Assembly: GCA_018524725.1 (NCBI GenBank)
Contig: JAEUWP010000397.1
Coordinates: 1-64,000 of the forward strand
Direction of reading: 5' to 3'
From: Podaxis mareebaensis
Taxonomy: Eukaryota > Basidiomycota > Agaricomycetes > Agaricales > Agaricaceae
DNA length: 64,000 nucleotides
How positions within the stretch are numbered: the first letter of the stretch is position 1; each line of letters opens with the position of its first letter. Shown here piece by piece: positions 12,094 through 23,404 of this stretch. The notes under the pieces were generated by a model. It did no database searches and was not told the DNA's origin. It saw nothing but the letters and a program-made list of their open reading frames with translations. The translations under genes and the position numbers were made by a program.

Positions 12094-12868
12094 ATGCCCC
12101 CCACAGCAGCAGAGGACGCAGCGCAACCAGAGCGCCCACCTGCACCCTTCCAGACGGAGGACTTTAGACGCTCAAGACCACAAATCGTGGGGCCCGACGA
12201 ACCCGAGTCACCGTTTCCGATAAAGCTTGCTGGGCCAGTACAAAAGGGATTTGGGAGGGGTGGAAAGGATTTGGGATACCCAACTGGTGCGTTGCTGTAT
12301 GTTGGTAATTGTTCTGTGGTATTGGTTGCTCAAGTGAATGGTGGTGCAGCTAATCTACCGGATGACTCGATCGGTGAAATGACCGCCGTCGCAAAGACGG
12401 GTGTGTACTACGGTTACGCCCAGGTGCTTCCACCGGCGGACAAGGTCACGGAATTTGAAAAGGAAGAGCTGCAAGTACTGCCGATGGTGATGAGTATGGG
12501 ATGGAACCCGTTCTATGATAATAACAAGTTGACTGCGGTGAGTCCGGGGTTCCTCTCACTCCTTTCGTCGTTGCTGATTTGTTGCAGGAAATTCACATTA
12601 TGCATCCCTTCAAGAGAGATTTCTACGGATATGAAATGCGTGCAATTGTTCTTGGATATATACGTCCCGAACTGAATTATACATCGCGAGGTGAGCAGTC
12701 TCGTCATCTCCTGGTCATGTAGTGCTCTACTGAACTGGAGGCGCAGAGGCACTGATAGACGACATTGACACCGACAAAAGAGTTGCACTGCGATGCCTAG
12801 AACGACCTGGATACCAAAAGTACGCAAAAGATCCCCATTTTGAACTAGAGAAGAGTGCTGCACTGTAA
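12094..12868 (+). CDS. FMN1: riboflavin kinase (FMN-forming)
   Basis: Four exons (12094-12286, 12350-12537, 12588-12690, 12747-12868) give 201 residues. The family landmarks are intact: GPVQKGFGRGGKDLGYPTAN, in which the PTAN motif binds ATP and magnesium and is built across the first splice junction, then KTGVYYGYA, MVMSMGWNPFYDNNKLT, and EIHIMHPFKRDFYGYEMR, containing the catalytic Glu context and the HPF element. The enzyme phosphorylates riboflavin to FMN using ATP. Length matches fungal homologues. An alternative reading through the first intron is open, but it destroys PTAN, so the spliced form is preferred. Confidence 0.95.
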
Positions 12869-13007
12869 GGCCGGGTGGATCAGACGCATGCCTGCTGGAT
12901 ATAATTAAATCTATGTATAAAATACAACGTGAGAGTGTCCAAAGAATGAGCTGGGAAGGAGTGTGAGCATAAAGGGGTCCGCAAGGGCAAGGCGACGTAC
13001 TGTGTGA

Positions 13008-13712
13008 CTATAGACGCCTGGTCTTCTTGGAGCGCGTACCACCGATCTTGATCGCAGTGCGGTCAGTGATGCATTTGATGGTGTCGCGGATTTTGTCGCC
13101 TTCGGAGGCCATCAAGGCGGTCTTCAATGCCTCCCTGCCCTGGCCGAAGCCCTTGAAGTAGAGATGGACAGCAATGTCTTTGTGTTGCTCTTTGAACTCT
13201 TCTAGCAGTTTGAAGATGCGAATAGCACACTGGTAGCCCGCTTCGTATCCTGCGCGCTGACCCTTTTTGAAGCCGACGGAACCACCAGAGTACCACGCAA
13301 TAACTTTGGACTCGGGTGGTTTGTAGATGTCATCCAAATAGGTGACAGAGGAGAGTGTGGTGATGGTATTGTTACGGGTGGAATGGCAATCAAAGCGGTA
13401 TTGTTGGCGGGAGAATCTGGAAGTGGCAGCGTCAATGTTGGCTCTGCTCATGGGGTTTTCCTTGGACGAGGCGTAGCCCTGTGGGCCTGGGAGTGGAGGA
13501 CGGTCGTGGTCCTGGGGAGTGGGAGCAGTCTGTGTGCGATTTGTGATGGGATTGAAGGCGTTGCCCGAGACGTATGCACGTGCGACGACGAGGATATCTT
13601 GTCCTGTGGGCTGGGAAGAGACATTGCGGGAGAGGACAAGGCGGTGGGCGAGGACGCGTCTGCACAACATGAGACGAGAGTCAAAAATTCGAATCCCTGT
13701 GACCCTCACCAT
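13008..13712 (-). CDS. MRPS18: mitochondrial small-subunit ribosomal protein uS11m
   Basis: A single exon of 234 residues. The C-terminal 120 residues are a uS11 domain: DCHSTRNNTITTLSS, VIAWYSGGSVGFKKGQRAGY, YQCAIRIFKLLEEF, VHLYFKGFGQGREALKTALM, and the basic end GGTRSKKTRRL. The N-terminal half is poorly conserved and basic with hydroxylated residues (MVRVTGIRIFDSRLMLCRRV), as expected for a mitochondrial import sequence. The start at 13712 was chosen because it gives that presequence; the open frame extends further upstream into the QCR9 gene on the opposite strand, which is unlikely to be translated. The yeast orthologue is Mrps18. It is divergent from QCR9. Confidence 0.88.
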   Translation of the reverse strand: MVRVTGIRIFDSRLMLCRRVLAHRLVLSRNVSSQPTGQDILVVARAYVSGNAFNPITNRTQTAPTPQDHDRPPLPGPQGYASSKENPMSRANIDAATSRFSRQQYRFDCHSTRNNTITTLSSVTYLDDIYKPPESKVIAWYSGGSVGFKKGQRAGYEAGYQCAIRIFKLLEEFKEQHKDIAVHLYFKGFGQGREALKTALMASEGDKIRDTIKCITDRTAIKIGGTRSKKTRRL

Positions 13713-13798
13713 CCCGTGACAGTAGTCGTCACACCAACGACGTGACTTGCGGAGGTCATCGGAAAGAGTCAACAAGTCTCTCTCTCTCCCAACACGCA
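13713..13798. promoter_or_regulatory. 86 bp bidirectional promoter between two mitochondrial genes
   Basis: The start codons of uS11m and QCR9 are 86 bases apart. The interval has an imperfect inverted element, GTCGTCAC and ACGACGTGAC, near 13726-13745, and a CT-rich stretch just before the QCR9 ATG. Shared control of the two nuclear-encoded mitochondrial proteins is inference. Confidence 0.45.
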
Positions 13799-14147
13799 AT
13801 GCCCGTAAGTATCTCTCCTTTTTTTCTTTTCCTTCACTCATCCTTTGTTTCAGCTCTCCACAGGAATCTACAACACCGTCTTCAAGCGCAACAGTGAGCA
13901 TCCTCACCCCTCCCCTCCACCTCGTTCCCCTGACCCCATTTGCCAGGCGTCTTTGTCGGCACTGTTTTCGCAGGTGCATTCTTCTTTGGCATTGGCTTTG
14001 ACATGGGCGTGACTGCGTTCTGGGAGCGATGGAACAAGGGCGTACGTATCCTCTCTCCTACCCTACCACTAATCGCCCCTGCTCACCCACGAGCAACAGA
14101 AACTATGGAAGGATATCCGCCACAAATATGTGACAGACGCCGAGTAG
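13799..14147 (+). CDS. QCR9: cytochrome bc1 complex subunit 9
   Basis: Four exons (13799-13804, 13854-13893, 13947-14041, 14100-14147) join to 62 residues, the usual length of this small subunit. The first exon encodes only Met-Pro. The product reads STGIYNTVFKRNSVFVGTVF, a single membrane helix AGAFFFGIGFDMGV, then TAFWERWNKGKLWKDIRHKY, which is the QCR9/UQCR10 pattern. It sits in the inner mitochondrial membrane next to the Rieske protein in complex III. Each splice site has GT-AG ends and the four pieces restore the frame. It is too short and too fragmented to be found as one open frame. Confidence 0.93.
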
Positions 14148-14312
14148 ATGGCTGTCTGGGCCCAAAAAAACATCGTACTATGTTAGAACGGGAGATATAG
14201 ACACTTAATCCATTGCCTTCTACTACTACTTCAGAAAATGTGTGACAAACGTGTGACATGGTGCTGTGAGCTTTGTTGACGCTGGCCAGCTCTGCCCTTC
14301 GCGTCTTCCAAC

Positions 14313-15587
14313 ATGGACATTGACACTCCAAATCCAGAAAAATTCGACACAAAGCCTGACGCAAAAGTCGTCGTCGTCACAAACCTCACACGCAATGTCG
14401 CAGAGTCTCATCTCAAAACCATCTTTGGTTTCTACGGCCAAATCCTCAAGATCGACCTCCCACTCTTTGGAAAATGTATGTTTTCCCACCCGTCCACACA
14501 CAAAACATCTATAACCTAGTATACAGCCGGCCAGAACAGAGGAAAGGCAGCCCTCGAATATGCAGACTCCGCCTCTGCTCATCGCGCTTTTGAGCATATG
14601 AATGGCGGCCAACTGGACGGTGCTGTCCTCAAAGTCGAACTTTCCGACCTTCCCGTTCGTTCTCGGTCCAGGTCTCGCTCACCACCACCACACCGAAATC
14701 GTCGCGGCCCGCCCCCGCCATTACCGCCCTCTCGATACCGCAACGGTCGTGGTGGCCGCTCCCTCTCTCGTTCCCGCTCCCCCTTCTCACGTTCCCGTTC
14801 CCCATACTCCCGTTCCCCACGTTCTCGTTCCCGTACTCCTCGTTCCAGGTCCAGGTCTCCGAGATCCCTTAGTCGGTCCCGCACAAGGTCCAGGAGTCGC
14901 ACCCGTTCTCCGGTACGTAGACGCGGAGAATACGGTGGTGGAAGGGCAAGAGACTCGTACCGCGGTGGACGTGGAGGCGGAGGTGGAGGGTGGGGAAGAA
15001 GAGGTCCACCACCACGCGATAGAGACAGGGACCGTGATTACTATACCCGCCGCTCCAGATCCCGTTCCCCACTCCCTCCGCGCCGTGGTGGCTATGCGCC
15101 CCGTCGGAGGTCCCCCAGCTACACTCGCGGTGGATACGGCGGTCCTGATCGTGATCGTGATCGTGGTGACAGATACGACAGCGGAGGAAGGGGTAGAGGT
15201 CGTTGGGGTCGCAAAGGTGGTCGCGGACGTCCCATCTCCCGTTCCTACTCACCTCGTTCAAGATCCCCACGTTCCAGGAGTCGTTCGGCCAGTTACTCTG
15301 TCCGCTCCAGTCGTTCTCGTACAAGGTCTCTTAGCCGTTCTAGGTCACCGCGTTCCATGTCTCGTTCCCCAATTTCGAGGTCCCGCTCGCGTACCCCCCG
15401 GTCAAGGAGCCGCACCAGGTCTGTCAGGAGTAGGTCGATGTCCTATTCCTCCTACTCGAGGTATAGTCGCAGCCGGTCCAAGAGCAGGGTTCCAAGGTCC
15501 AGATCTGCGAGTAGGGGTAGAAGCTTGAGCAAGGACAGGGACGATATCAGGGATAGTAGATCTAGGTCTCCCGGAAAAGATGTCTAG
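14313..15587 (+). CDS. RNPS1-like SR protein with RRM and long RS domain
   Basis: Two exons (14313-14475 and 14527-15587) give 407 residues. The N-terminal RRM has KVVVVTNLTRNVAESHLKTI as RNP2 region and GKAALEYADSASAHRAFEHM as RNP1 region. The remaining 300 residues are almost entirely Arg-Ser dipeptides broken by a Gly/Arg-rich segment near residues 115-225. Order and composition match RNPS1, a peripheral exon-junction-complex protein that influences splicing and mRNA surveillance, although other SR proteins have a similar design. Nuclear. The repeat coding sequence creates long spurious frames on both strands (for example 14602-15528), which I disregard. Confidence 0.85.
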
Positions 15588-17587
15588 GTCAAGTGATGTT
15601 TATATGCTCTTCAATGCACCTTTCTTGTACTTGGAAGTATCATGATTCCTTGATTCACTGCCATTGGCAGCAGTACTCACAGGGGTTCCTAATTCGAATC
15701 GCAACGCCCCACAAGTTTTGTGTCTCAGCCCCAACCTCATGAAAAAGCCACTTGGACACGAGGCTAACCCATAGGTGGCCGGGTGCAGAGCTTCTCATCC
15801 TCCAGCCGATCGCTCGGTTTTGACGAGGTGGGTACGGACAATTTTCATCACTTCGGAAGCGAACACAACTGCCGTGATAACGAAGTACTTATTTGCCCGT
15901 TATTGCTTACCGAATGCCGAATGCCGATGACCTGGGGCCCTCGGGCAGCATCGTTCTGCCGTACGCATCATGTTACCATATTAGTTAGGCGTCGGGCGTG
16001 GACTTTAATGAGGCCGATACAAGCTACATATTACCTGTGAGTATGAGAAACTCTCCATCAAGCCGCACACCCGAAAGCAGTTGCAAGGAGGATTTAAGGA
16101 GCTCGAGAGTTCACAAAGGGGTACTTGAAGTCACTCCCCCAAGCATAGCACAAAACATGTTGACACCGTTCCCTTATATGATCTCTTGGACTCACATCGT
16201 ATGGCAGCCCATTCCGCTGCTCAGCCCATCACGAGATGGACAGAATATCTGATACTAGCGGAACTTCTGTTGCCTCGGGAACATCTTCACAGACTTATTT
16301 GGTGTACACGCACACATGGTTCCGAGTGGCAATTTCGGTGCGGTTACTGTTGAGGATGTATATGCAAAGCACTCCGATATTTTATACATTATTATTATAG
16401 CCTGTTGACATGGAACAATTTCATTACTAGTTACATGACTACCCATTCTAATATCGTCCCAGAGTTTGCTAACCCTTGCTCCTCTAATGCCGTTTATCTA
16501 GAATTATATCAATCCAATATTTTCACGAATGGCGTCCGAGCCAACGGCTGGAGAGTCATCCGCATATCAGTCCCTGGCCTGAGTGCTTCCGGTCTACATC
16601 GTATTATCAGTGACGTATCGGCGGTTTCTTGTTTGCTTCCGAAGTGTTATGACGAAAATTTTCTGTACCCTGACGAGATACCTCTTGTTCTCCAAGGCAC
16701 CGTTTGGTCAATAGCGAATGGATAGGGGTTACCAATATGATGCCGTTATGGTCAGCGTTGTGGTAAACAATATAAGTATAGTACATGTTGGGGTCTCTGG
16801 GTTCGGGTGCAATTATCTCTGTATACTAGACAGTATTCGGTGTTGTTGAAAAGCCTAATTCTCGCTGAAAATGATGTGAACCTCAAAAAATCTGCTAATG
16901 GCTCCGCCAGTGGATACGGCAGAGTACTAAACCAAAATGGGGTTAATATAGCTCTAATGATGATTTCAACATGTCGGTGGTAGTACAAGTCCGCTCCGAT
17001 TAGATGGAGAATTGTCCTTAGCAAAATAACATGCAGACATACACACCGTGCCCCCAAATTTAAGCAAAATCCCTCTATCGTCTGGTCTTCAAGTGTCAAA
17101 AATTTTCAATGTTCAAGACGAGATGGATCATAGTGGTTGCTCTCATTGCCTCGAGGCCTCTGAGATGTTGGGCGAAGAAGAGACGATGTTGTTAATATTG
17201 CCCGAGCGACGAGCCTAATACACCCGTCCACCGGCTCTAGTACTTCGGCACCCTCAGATGGAACGTGCTGGAGGCCCATCAAAACCTCGGAATAGTTATG
17301 GCATCGAAGAAATCTGGCACTGCCAGAAGAGATGTTGTGATTAGTCGAAGACTACATGCATCAATTCGCTGTGTGCCATATCTAGCATTACACGACAGGT
17401 ACCCACTAGTTACGAGGGGCAGGGCTGGGTGGAGCTTGGTGGAACAAGTCTCACTGGAAAGTAGACTAATTTCACTCGCTGAAAACTTGCTGGAAACGAG
17501 TACCGAATGCTGTCTACTACAGTAACTTATGGACGACAAAATGATTGCATGAGTTTTACTTAAGAAAGTAACCCAAGTACAGGAATC
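15588..17587. other. two kilobases without recognised genes
   Basis: Short open frames at 15783-16040, 16405-16725, 16752-17099 and 17265-17525 have no family resemblance and no convincing spliced extension. The region lies between the SR-protein gene and the inner end of the left duplication arm, and is a plausible old repeat or decayed gene, but no element class is recognisable. CpG is present at normal-looking levels, unlike the retrotransposon block further right. Confidence 0.4.
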
Positions 17588-17600
17588 TAGTTAGATATAG

Positions 17601-19359
17601 TTAGGCTTGTGTGTGCTGAGTGAGCTCCTTGGGCCGTCTCTCTCGTTCAGCAAGTCCCGAAACAATACTCAGTTCAATACCATCCTCTGACCCGCATATG
17701 GCTGTATTCTGGAAATACACAGTCGCCGCCGCCCCAGTAACCGGGTTTGTTGTACTCTCGAGAAATTGCATGGTGTTAAACTCCAACGGTTTTGTATCCC
17801 ATTCAGTAGCTCCTCTTGTCACGTAGCCCCGAGGGTTATGATATGCGTCACAGAGGTTGAGGATAAGACGGCAGCCCATGACCGTGAGTATGGAGTGGGA
17901 GAAGCATGCTGGGATGGTGTAGTATAGGAATTCCGCAGATAACCAAATGATCGTCGTCGTTAGGTATATTCCACATGCCCTAAACAGCCTCTTCAACTTG
18001 AACCTAACGAGGGGGGTAGGAGGGGTTGACTTACAAGAAGGAATATCCAAAATTATCACGAAGTAAGACGGTTACAAGCGAGATGCCAATACGTTCAGAC
18101 ACAGATCCCTGAGGAAGCTGACGCCAATTCCTGACGGCGATACCCACTGCCAGGATGAACATGAGAGTATCAAAGAATAAGATAGGCACCCAAAACGCGA
18201 AGGAATGGGGTGAGAATTTGAGGAAAATGCATTGGTATATTCCAGGGAGCGGCTCATGCGTCACTGTCCAAACAACTCAGAGACGCATATAGTAAGAATA
18301 ACGCGAATGGACCGACCTGTCACCTCTTGCGGTAACAAGAACCCAAGCGCGGCTAGAGCGACGACCTCACCTATAAAGACCGCAGAGAGACACTTGGACA
18401 TTATTCTGCTATTGTAGAGGGCTTGGATGCGAAATTGCATAATAACTAGAGGCATCATTACGAAATCACCGCTGGCTCTAGGACGACCTACGTTGTGTAG
18501 TCCATGTGAATATGATAGCCAATGGTACGTCGGCCCGCGTACCCCAAAAACCTAAAACATGCAAGTCAGTCCAAGAACCAGAACGTCAATTCAGGGGATA
18601 CGTACAACTAAACAGTAGTTGCACGGATTGCAATTCAGTCTAGTATTTGGCTCAGAAAGGATAGGTGCTTACAACTGGGAGAGAACATTCAGTACCGCGT
18701 TTATATCAAGTCATAAGAAATTGCAATTACCTCATAAGTAGGACGCGCACCCACAAAGACTGTACATTATCAGAGGTCGGCGGAACAGGAGATTGGATAA
18801 TGTCACACCAAATGTCTCCAAACTTGATGCTCGTAGAGATCAGTTACGCTGTTCCTGTTACAAACACCTGGTTACTTACATTGTGAGGAGATTTCCAACA
18901 TATCGACACTGTGCAACTGTTAGTCTCTAATGAGAAGGATATTCGAAGGGGCACTCACTAGGAAATAGAGAACCTTTGATTTTGACCAGCGTTTCTTCTG
19001 AGCCAGAAAAAAAGATAAGCAGTGTCAAGGTACCCAAGGGTACGGACTGACCCATATCAGCTCCAGCTAAAATAGGGTGTTCAGCTTAGAAGTTGCACAA
19101 AGTAGTCGAGTTTGTGCTCACCTCTTGGTCAAAAGTAAGAACTATTGTTATTGTCCCGTAGTACTTAATGCCTGCTTCATAGTGCAGTGGTGTTTCCGGA
19201 CACTCACAGTGATCATACAAGGCAATAGCGACGGCTACAACTAGATCATTCCTAAATTTGTCGTCGCCAGCATCAGGAGGCAGTGATATACCCACGTTGG
19301 CAATAACGCTGAAGGTGAATCGCACCAACGACAGCAGAGACCTCGTCCTTCTCGGCCAT
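17601..19359 (-). CDS. DUF6533-like multi-pass membrane protein, left copy
   Basis: A multi-exon gene. The start MAEKDEVSAVVGA is followed, after splicing, by ALYDHFLTFDQELELIW and KKRWSKSKVLYFLCRYVGNL, the typical N terminus of DUF6533 proteins of mushroom-forming fungi. Later exons encode MQFRIQALYNSRIMSKCLSA with a membrane helix, PLPGIYQC, FWVPILFFDTLMFILAVGI, LLRDNFGYSFL and a C-terminal domain with RLILNLCDAYHNPRGYVTRG. The family has seven or so membrane helices and no established biochemical role. Exons around 18500-18960 are not resolved, so I give only the outer limits. Frames of the exons I could read are open, so the copy may still be expressed. The C terminus differs from the right copy because of a 30-base length difference. 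Confidence 0.65.
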
Positions 19360-19860
19360 CAAGTCCTGTAACGTAACGAGAGGAGAGGAGGGGATGACAG
19401 AGACAGTCAGGAAAAAGCGAGGCGCATAAGGCGGGCACGCGAGGGACGCTTAAGAACGCTGGAAAATTGCAAACTTCAAACAAGGTTTTTATACGACCAC
19501 TAAGAACAATGGCGCCTACGAACCATTCATGGGACCTCTGGCAACACGCAACAGGTATCCCGAAACGGTCCTATACTATTAAGAACTCCACTCGGAGATT
19601 AGATTTGCGTTTACATACTCTCCTCAGGGTGTGCGTTTCCGATGGAAGGGGCGGCATAGATTAGATCTGGCGTGATTATAGGTAAAAACACTGTTCAGTA
19701 TGTCATCACCAGCGCCTAAACTGCAGTTATTTTCTGCTGCCTACTTAGGGCTGGATTCAATGCCGTCTAAGAATTATTTTTAGGATGCGTAATAGGAGTA
19801 AATGCAACCATACTGTACTGTCTTGGAATCAGCATGCTACAGGCACCCGAGATAAACAGT

Positions 19861-20433
19861 TGACGCTCGAGTGAGAGAAAAGCAAAAGCGAAATAACGAG
19901 AAAATGAACGGGCAAAGCGAAAAATACAGACATTAGTGCATTTACATCCTTCAAGGCTGAGGCGGTGCACCCGAGAATTTCCCCTGGCGACAAGGGCTTC
20001 GACCCCGGTATTGTGGCTTCGTACGGTCCCACCCAGAACTTGTGTCCGCTACCTTGGGAGAGAGCATTGTCATCGCCAGTTTCGTTCTTTATCAGCCCAG
20101 AAACGATATCTTGGATAACAATTTGGTATTCAGTGGAAAGATCCTCCTTCAATCTCTGCAGAGCCGCAACGAATTGGATCGTCGACACGAGAGCCAGACG
20201 CGTTGGCTCCAATGGTCTAGACGATTGGTCAACTTGGCTCCCTTGCAAGGTGTTGGAATGTGTAATCAGTCATATTGAGGCGTGACACGGAACCCTGGGA
20301 GACCCGAGAGCGTCTGGTGCGTGACCAGAAGGTTCTGGGTTCAAGCCCCAGTCTGGTCAATTTTGGTGCTGCGACACAGGGAAACCGTCAGAGGGTCCTT
20401 CTATTCGAAGTTGAGCCAGTCTAGAGCTTACAC
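19861..20433 (-). pseudogene. internal fragment of DPH1, duplicated
   Basis: Reading the minus strand, the segment encodes the DPH1 middle portion, with [29 protein letters not shown] and [19 protein letters not shown]. It corresponds to the third exon of the intact gene at 28129-29909. It has no start exon and no 3' exons: right after the donor-side intron the sequence jumps to downstream flank, deleting the whole C-terminal half. A tRNA-like insertion further splits it near 20233-20360. It retains the second iron-sulfur cysteine in GEILGCT, but cannot make a working enzyme. Confidence 0.88.
20226..20360 (+). mobile_element. tRNA-derived SINE-like insertion with 7 bp target duplication
   Basis: The heptamer TGGTCAA occurs at 20226-20232 and again at 20354-20360, and the 121 bases between are absent from the homologous place in the right duplication arm. 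The insert has a perfect five-base anticodon-type stem TCTGG/CCAGA around TGCGTGA, a five-base variable loop AGGTT, and a perfect T-arm CTGGG-TTCAAGC-CCCAG that includes a B-box (GGTTCAAGCC). A canonical D-arm and 5' acceptor strand are not seen, and the base before the would-be anticodon is G where U is expected, so this is not a working tRNA gene. A tRNA-derived SINE or tRNA pseudogene is the best reading. Confidence 0.55.
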
Positions 20434-20640
20434 ATGTGATCAACGACAGTACTTATGTTTGCACTGTGGATAGTGAATTGTCGACCGAAATTCGGGTATA
20501 GCCGGCCGTGTTGTGCAGATGATGACTCGATTTCCATATATGGATGGCGAAAGATTATCTGCGAATTGTATTTTGTTGCTGACCGCCTACTTTACTGATT
20601 TGCGACTGCTCTCCTGCTCGCTTGGCACGGTCTCTCAACA

Positions 20641-20674
20641 TATAAAACTGTCTCATATCTGAGGGTCCGGTAGC
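20641..20674 (+). promoter_or_regulatory. probable TATA box of ADE12
   Basis: TATAAAAC at 20641-20648 lies 34 bases before the ADE12 ATG at 20675, with the left duplication arm ending only about 200 bases further upstream. Confidence 0.45.
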
Positions 20675-22322
<1,648 letters not shown>

Positions 22323-22472
22323 ATGTTAATACGTATGGTTCACTTATGTATATTTTAGAGTGCAATGGAAATGGTTTGGAAAGGTGAAAGTGACGAAAGC
22401 GTGACAAGCGGAAGCGTCACGGTGTGTTCCTCGAGTTGTGTTTCTGAATTTTGACTTGAGCGGTGACAAGAC

Positions 22473-23045
22473 ATGTCCATCTTCAAACTCGCCCATTCTT
22501 TGTCTGTCCGCCTCTCTCGTTCCTTCTCATCTACATCTAATTGCAGGAACACTGCATCTGCCATTGTCGAGCATTCCCCTCCCCGCCGCAAAGGCCGCAC
22601 TCCTAGAGTCAACCCCAAAACCCAACCACTTCTGCCTCCACATAAATTACGCGCCCTCGTCTCTCTCTACCACCAGTCCGATGACTTCATTACCAAAGAC
22701 AACCTTCTAGACCGCATCGATGCTGCTTTCCTTAATAACTTATCCGAGCAGTATAAATCCGTCAATCGTATTCAACACATGGCTTATGACAGGGTCCTCG
22801 AGGCACAGCGTTCTCTTCCAAGAATATGTCCTTGGAACTCGGATCCCATTGCCACACCTACGATATCACGCGACGGGGACGTCTACAGCTCGGGCTCTTG
22901 GAGTGGGACGATCGTGGGCAGGGAGAGACAAATTATCGATGCCCTATATGGTGTAGAGTCCCCTCGACTAGATGGACGACCGTTACCTGGTTATGATACA
23001 TTAGTAGAGGCGGGGGAGTCAAAGCGAAAGCAGAAGGCAGAGTAG
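22473..23045 (+). CDS. hypothetical protein, probably mitochondrial
   Basis: A single open frame of 190 residues. The first 25 residues, MSIFKLAHSLSVRLSRSFSS and following, are basic, Ser-rich, without acidic residues and amphipathic, so import into mitochondria is likely. The rest has a basic stretch (PPRRKGRTPRVNPKTQ), LPPHKLRALVSLYHQSDDFI and a charged C terminus. I do not recognise the family. Codon-like composition and a clean ATG in the gap between ADE12 and NPC1 support a real gene. A fungal-specific mitochondrial ribosomal or respiratory assembly protein is one possibility, but nothing in the sequence proves it. Confidence 0.65.
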   Translation: MSIFKLAHSLSVRLSRSFSSTSNCRNTASAIVEHSPPRRKGRTPRVNPKTQPLLPPHKLRALVSLYHQSDDFITKDNLLDRIDAAFLNNLSEQYKSVNRIQHMAYDRVLEAQRSLPRICPWNSDPIATPTISRDGDVYSSGSWSGTIVGRERQIIDALYGVESPRLDGRPLPGYDTLVEAGESKRKQKAE

Positions 23046-23404
23046 ATGGAAGAAATGAGACAGGCGTGGTGCAGAGGACAAGTTCGTCATATCAGGAATG
23101 AATGTATGTCTGTATTCGTTCCCCCAATTGCATGCGCTAATTACGACTCTGCCATATAGCTTTTGCATAATACTTCATTGTTACATTGTCTTTCTGATAG
23201 TCCTTAATCATATATGCATCTCGAAAACGCTGGAGAGGTCAGAAGCAATGCCCCAAATGGTATTCCATGGCACTCGAAGCCTCACAGATGACACCAATAA
23301 CATTAGCGAATGCAGCCAGACATTAGTAACATAAAGGAGGTATCTAGCTAGGGTCTGGTTCAGAAGTGAGCATTCATTAATGGTTAACAACAAAAACTAG
23401 AGGT
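23046..23404. other. short convergent intergenic region
   Basis: This is the shared 3' flank of the gene at 22473 (plus) and NPC1 (minus). Apart from AT-rich sequence suitable for 3' processing, with AATCATATATGCAT at about 23207-23220, I see nothing in it. Confidence 0.5.

Larger units (their letters stand above)
17588..20433. repeat. left arm of a large inverted duplication
   Basis: This segment is the reverse complement of 28832-32746, at roughly 85-90 percent identity by eye. It carries a DUF6533-like gene and a DPH1 fragment. The outer edge is near 20430, where homology begins at the sequence AAGCTCTAGACTGG read on the minus strand, and the inner edge is at about 17588, after TAACTATATCTAACTAGATT, which both arms share. 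Relative to the right arm it lacks about 1205 bases that correspond to right-arm positions 29245-30449, and has an extra tRNA-like insertion at 20233-20360. Confidence 0.9.

Noticed and set aside
13713..13979. N-terminal extension of uS11m on the minus strand
   Set aside because: The frame is open to 13979 but overlaps QCR9 exons on the other strand, and the ATG at 13712 gives a sensible mitochondrial presequence.
14602..15528. 308-residue plus-strand open frame overlapping the SR-protein gene
   Set aside because: It is a frame shadow of the Arg-Ser repeat coding sequence and has no domain of its own.
20282..20373. Functional tRNA gene
   Set aside because: No 5' acceptor strand pairs with the 3' side, the D-arm is not canonical, and the base before the would-be anticodon is G instead of T.
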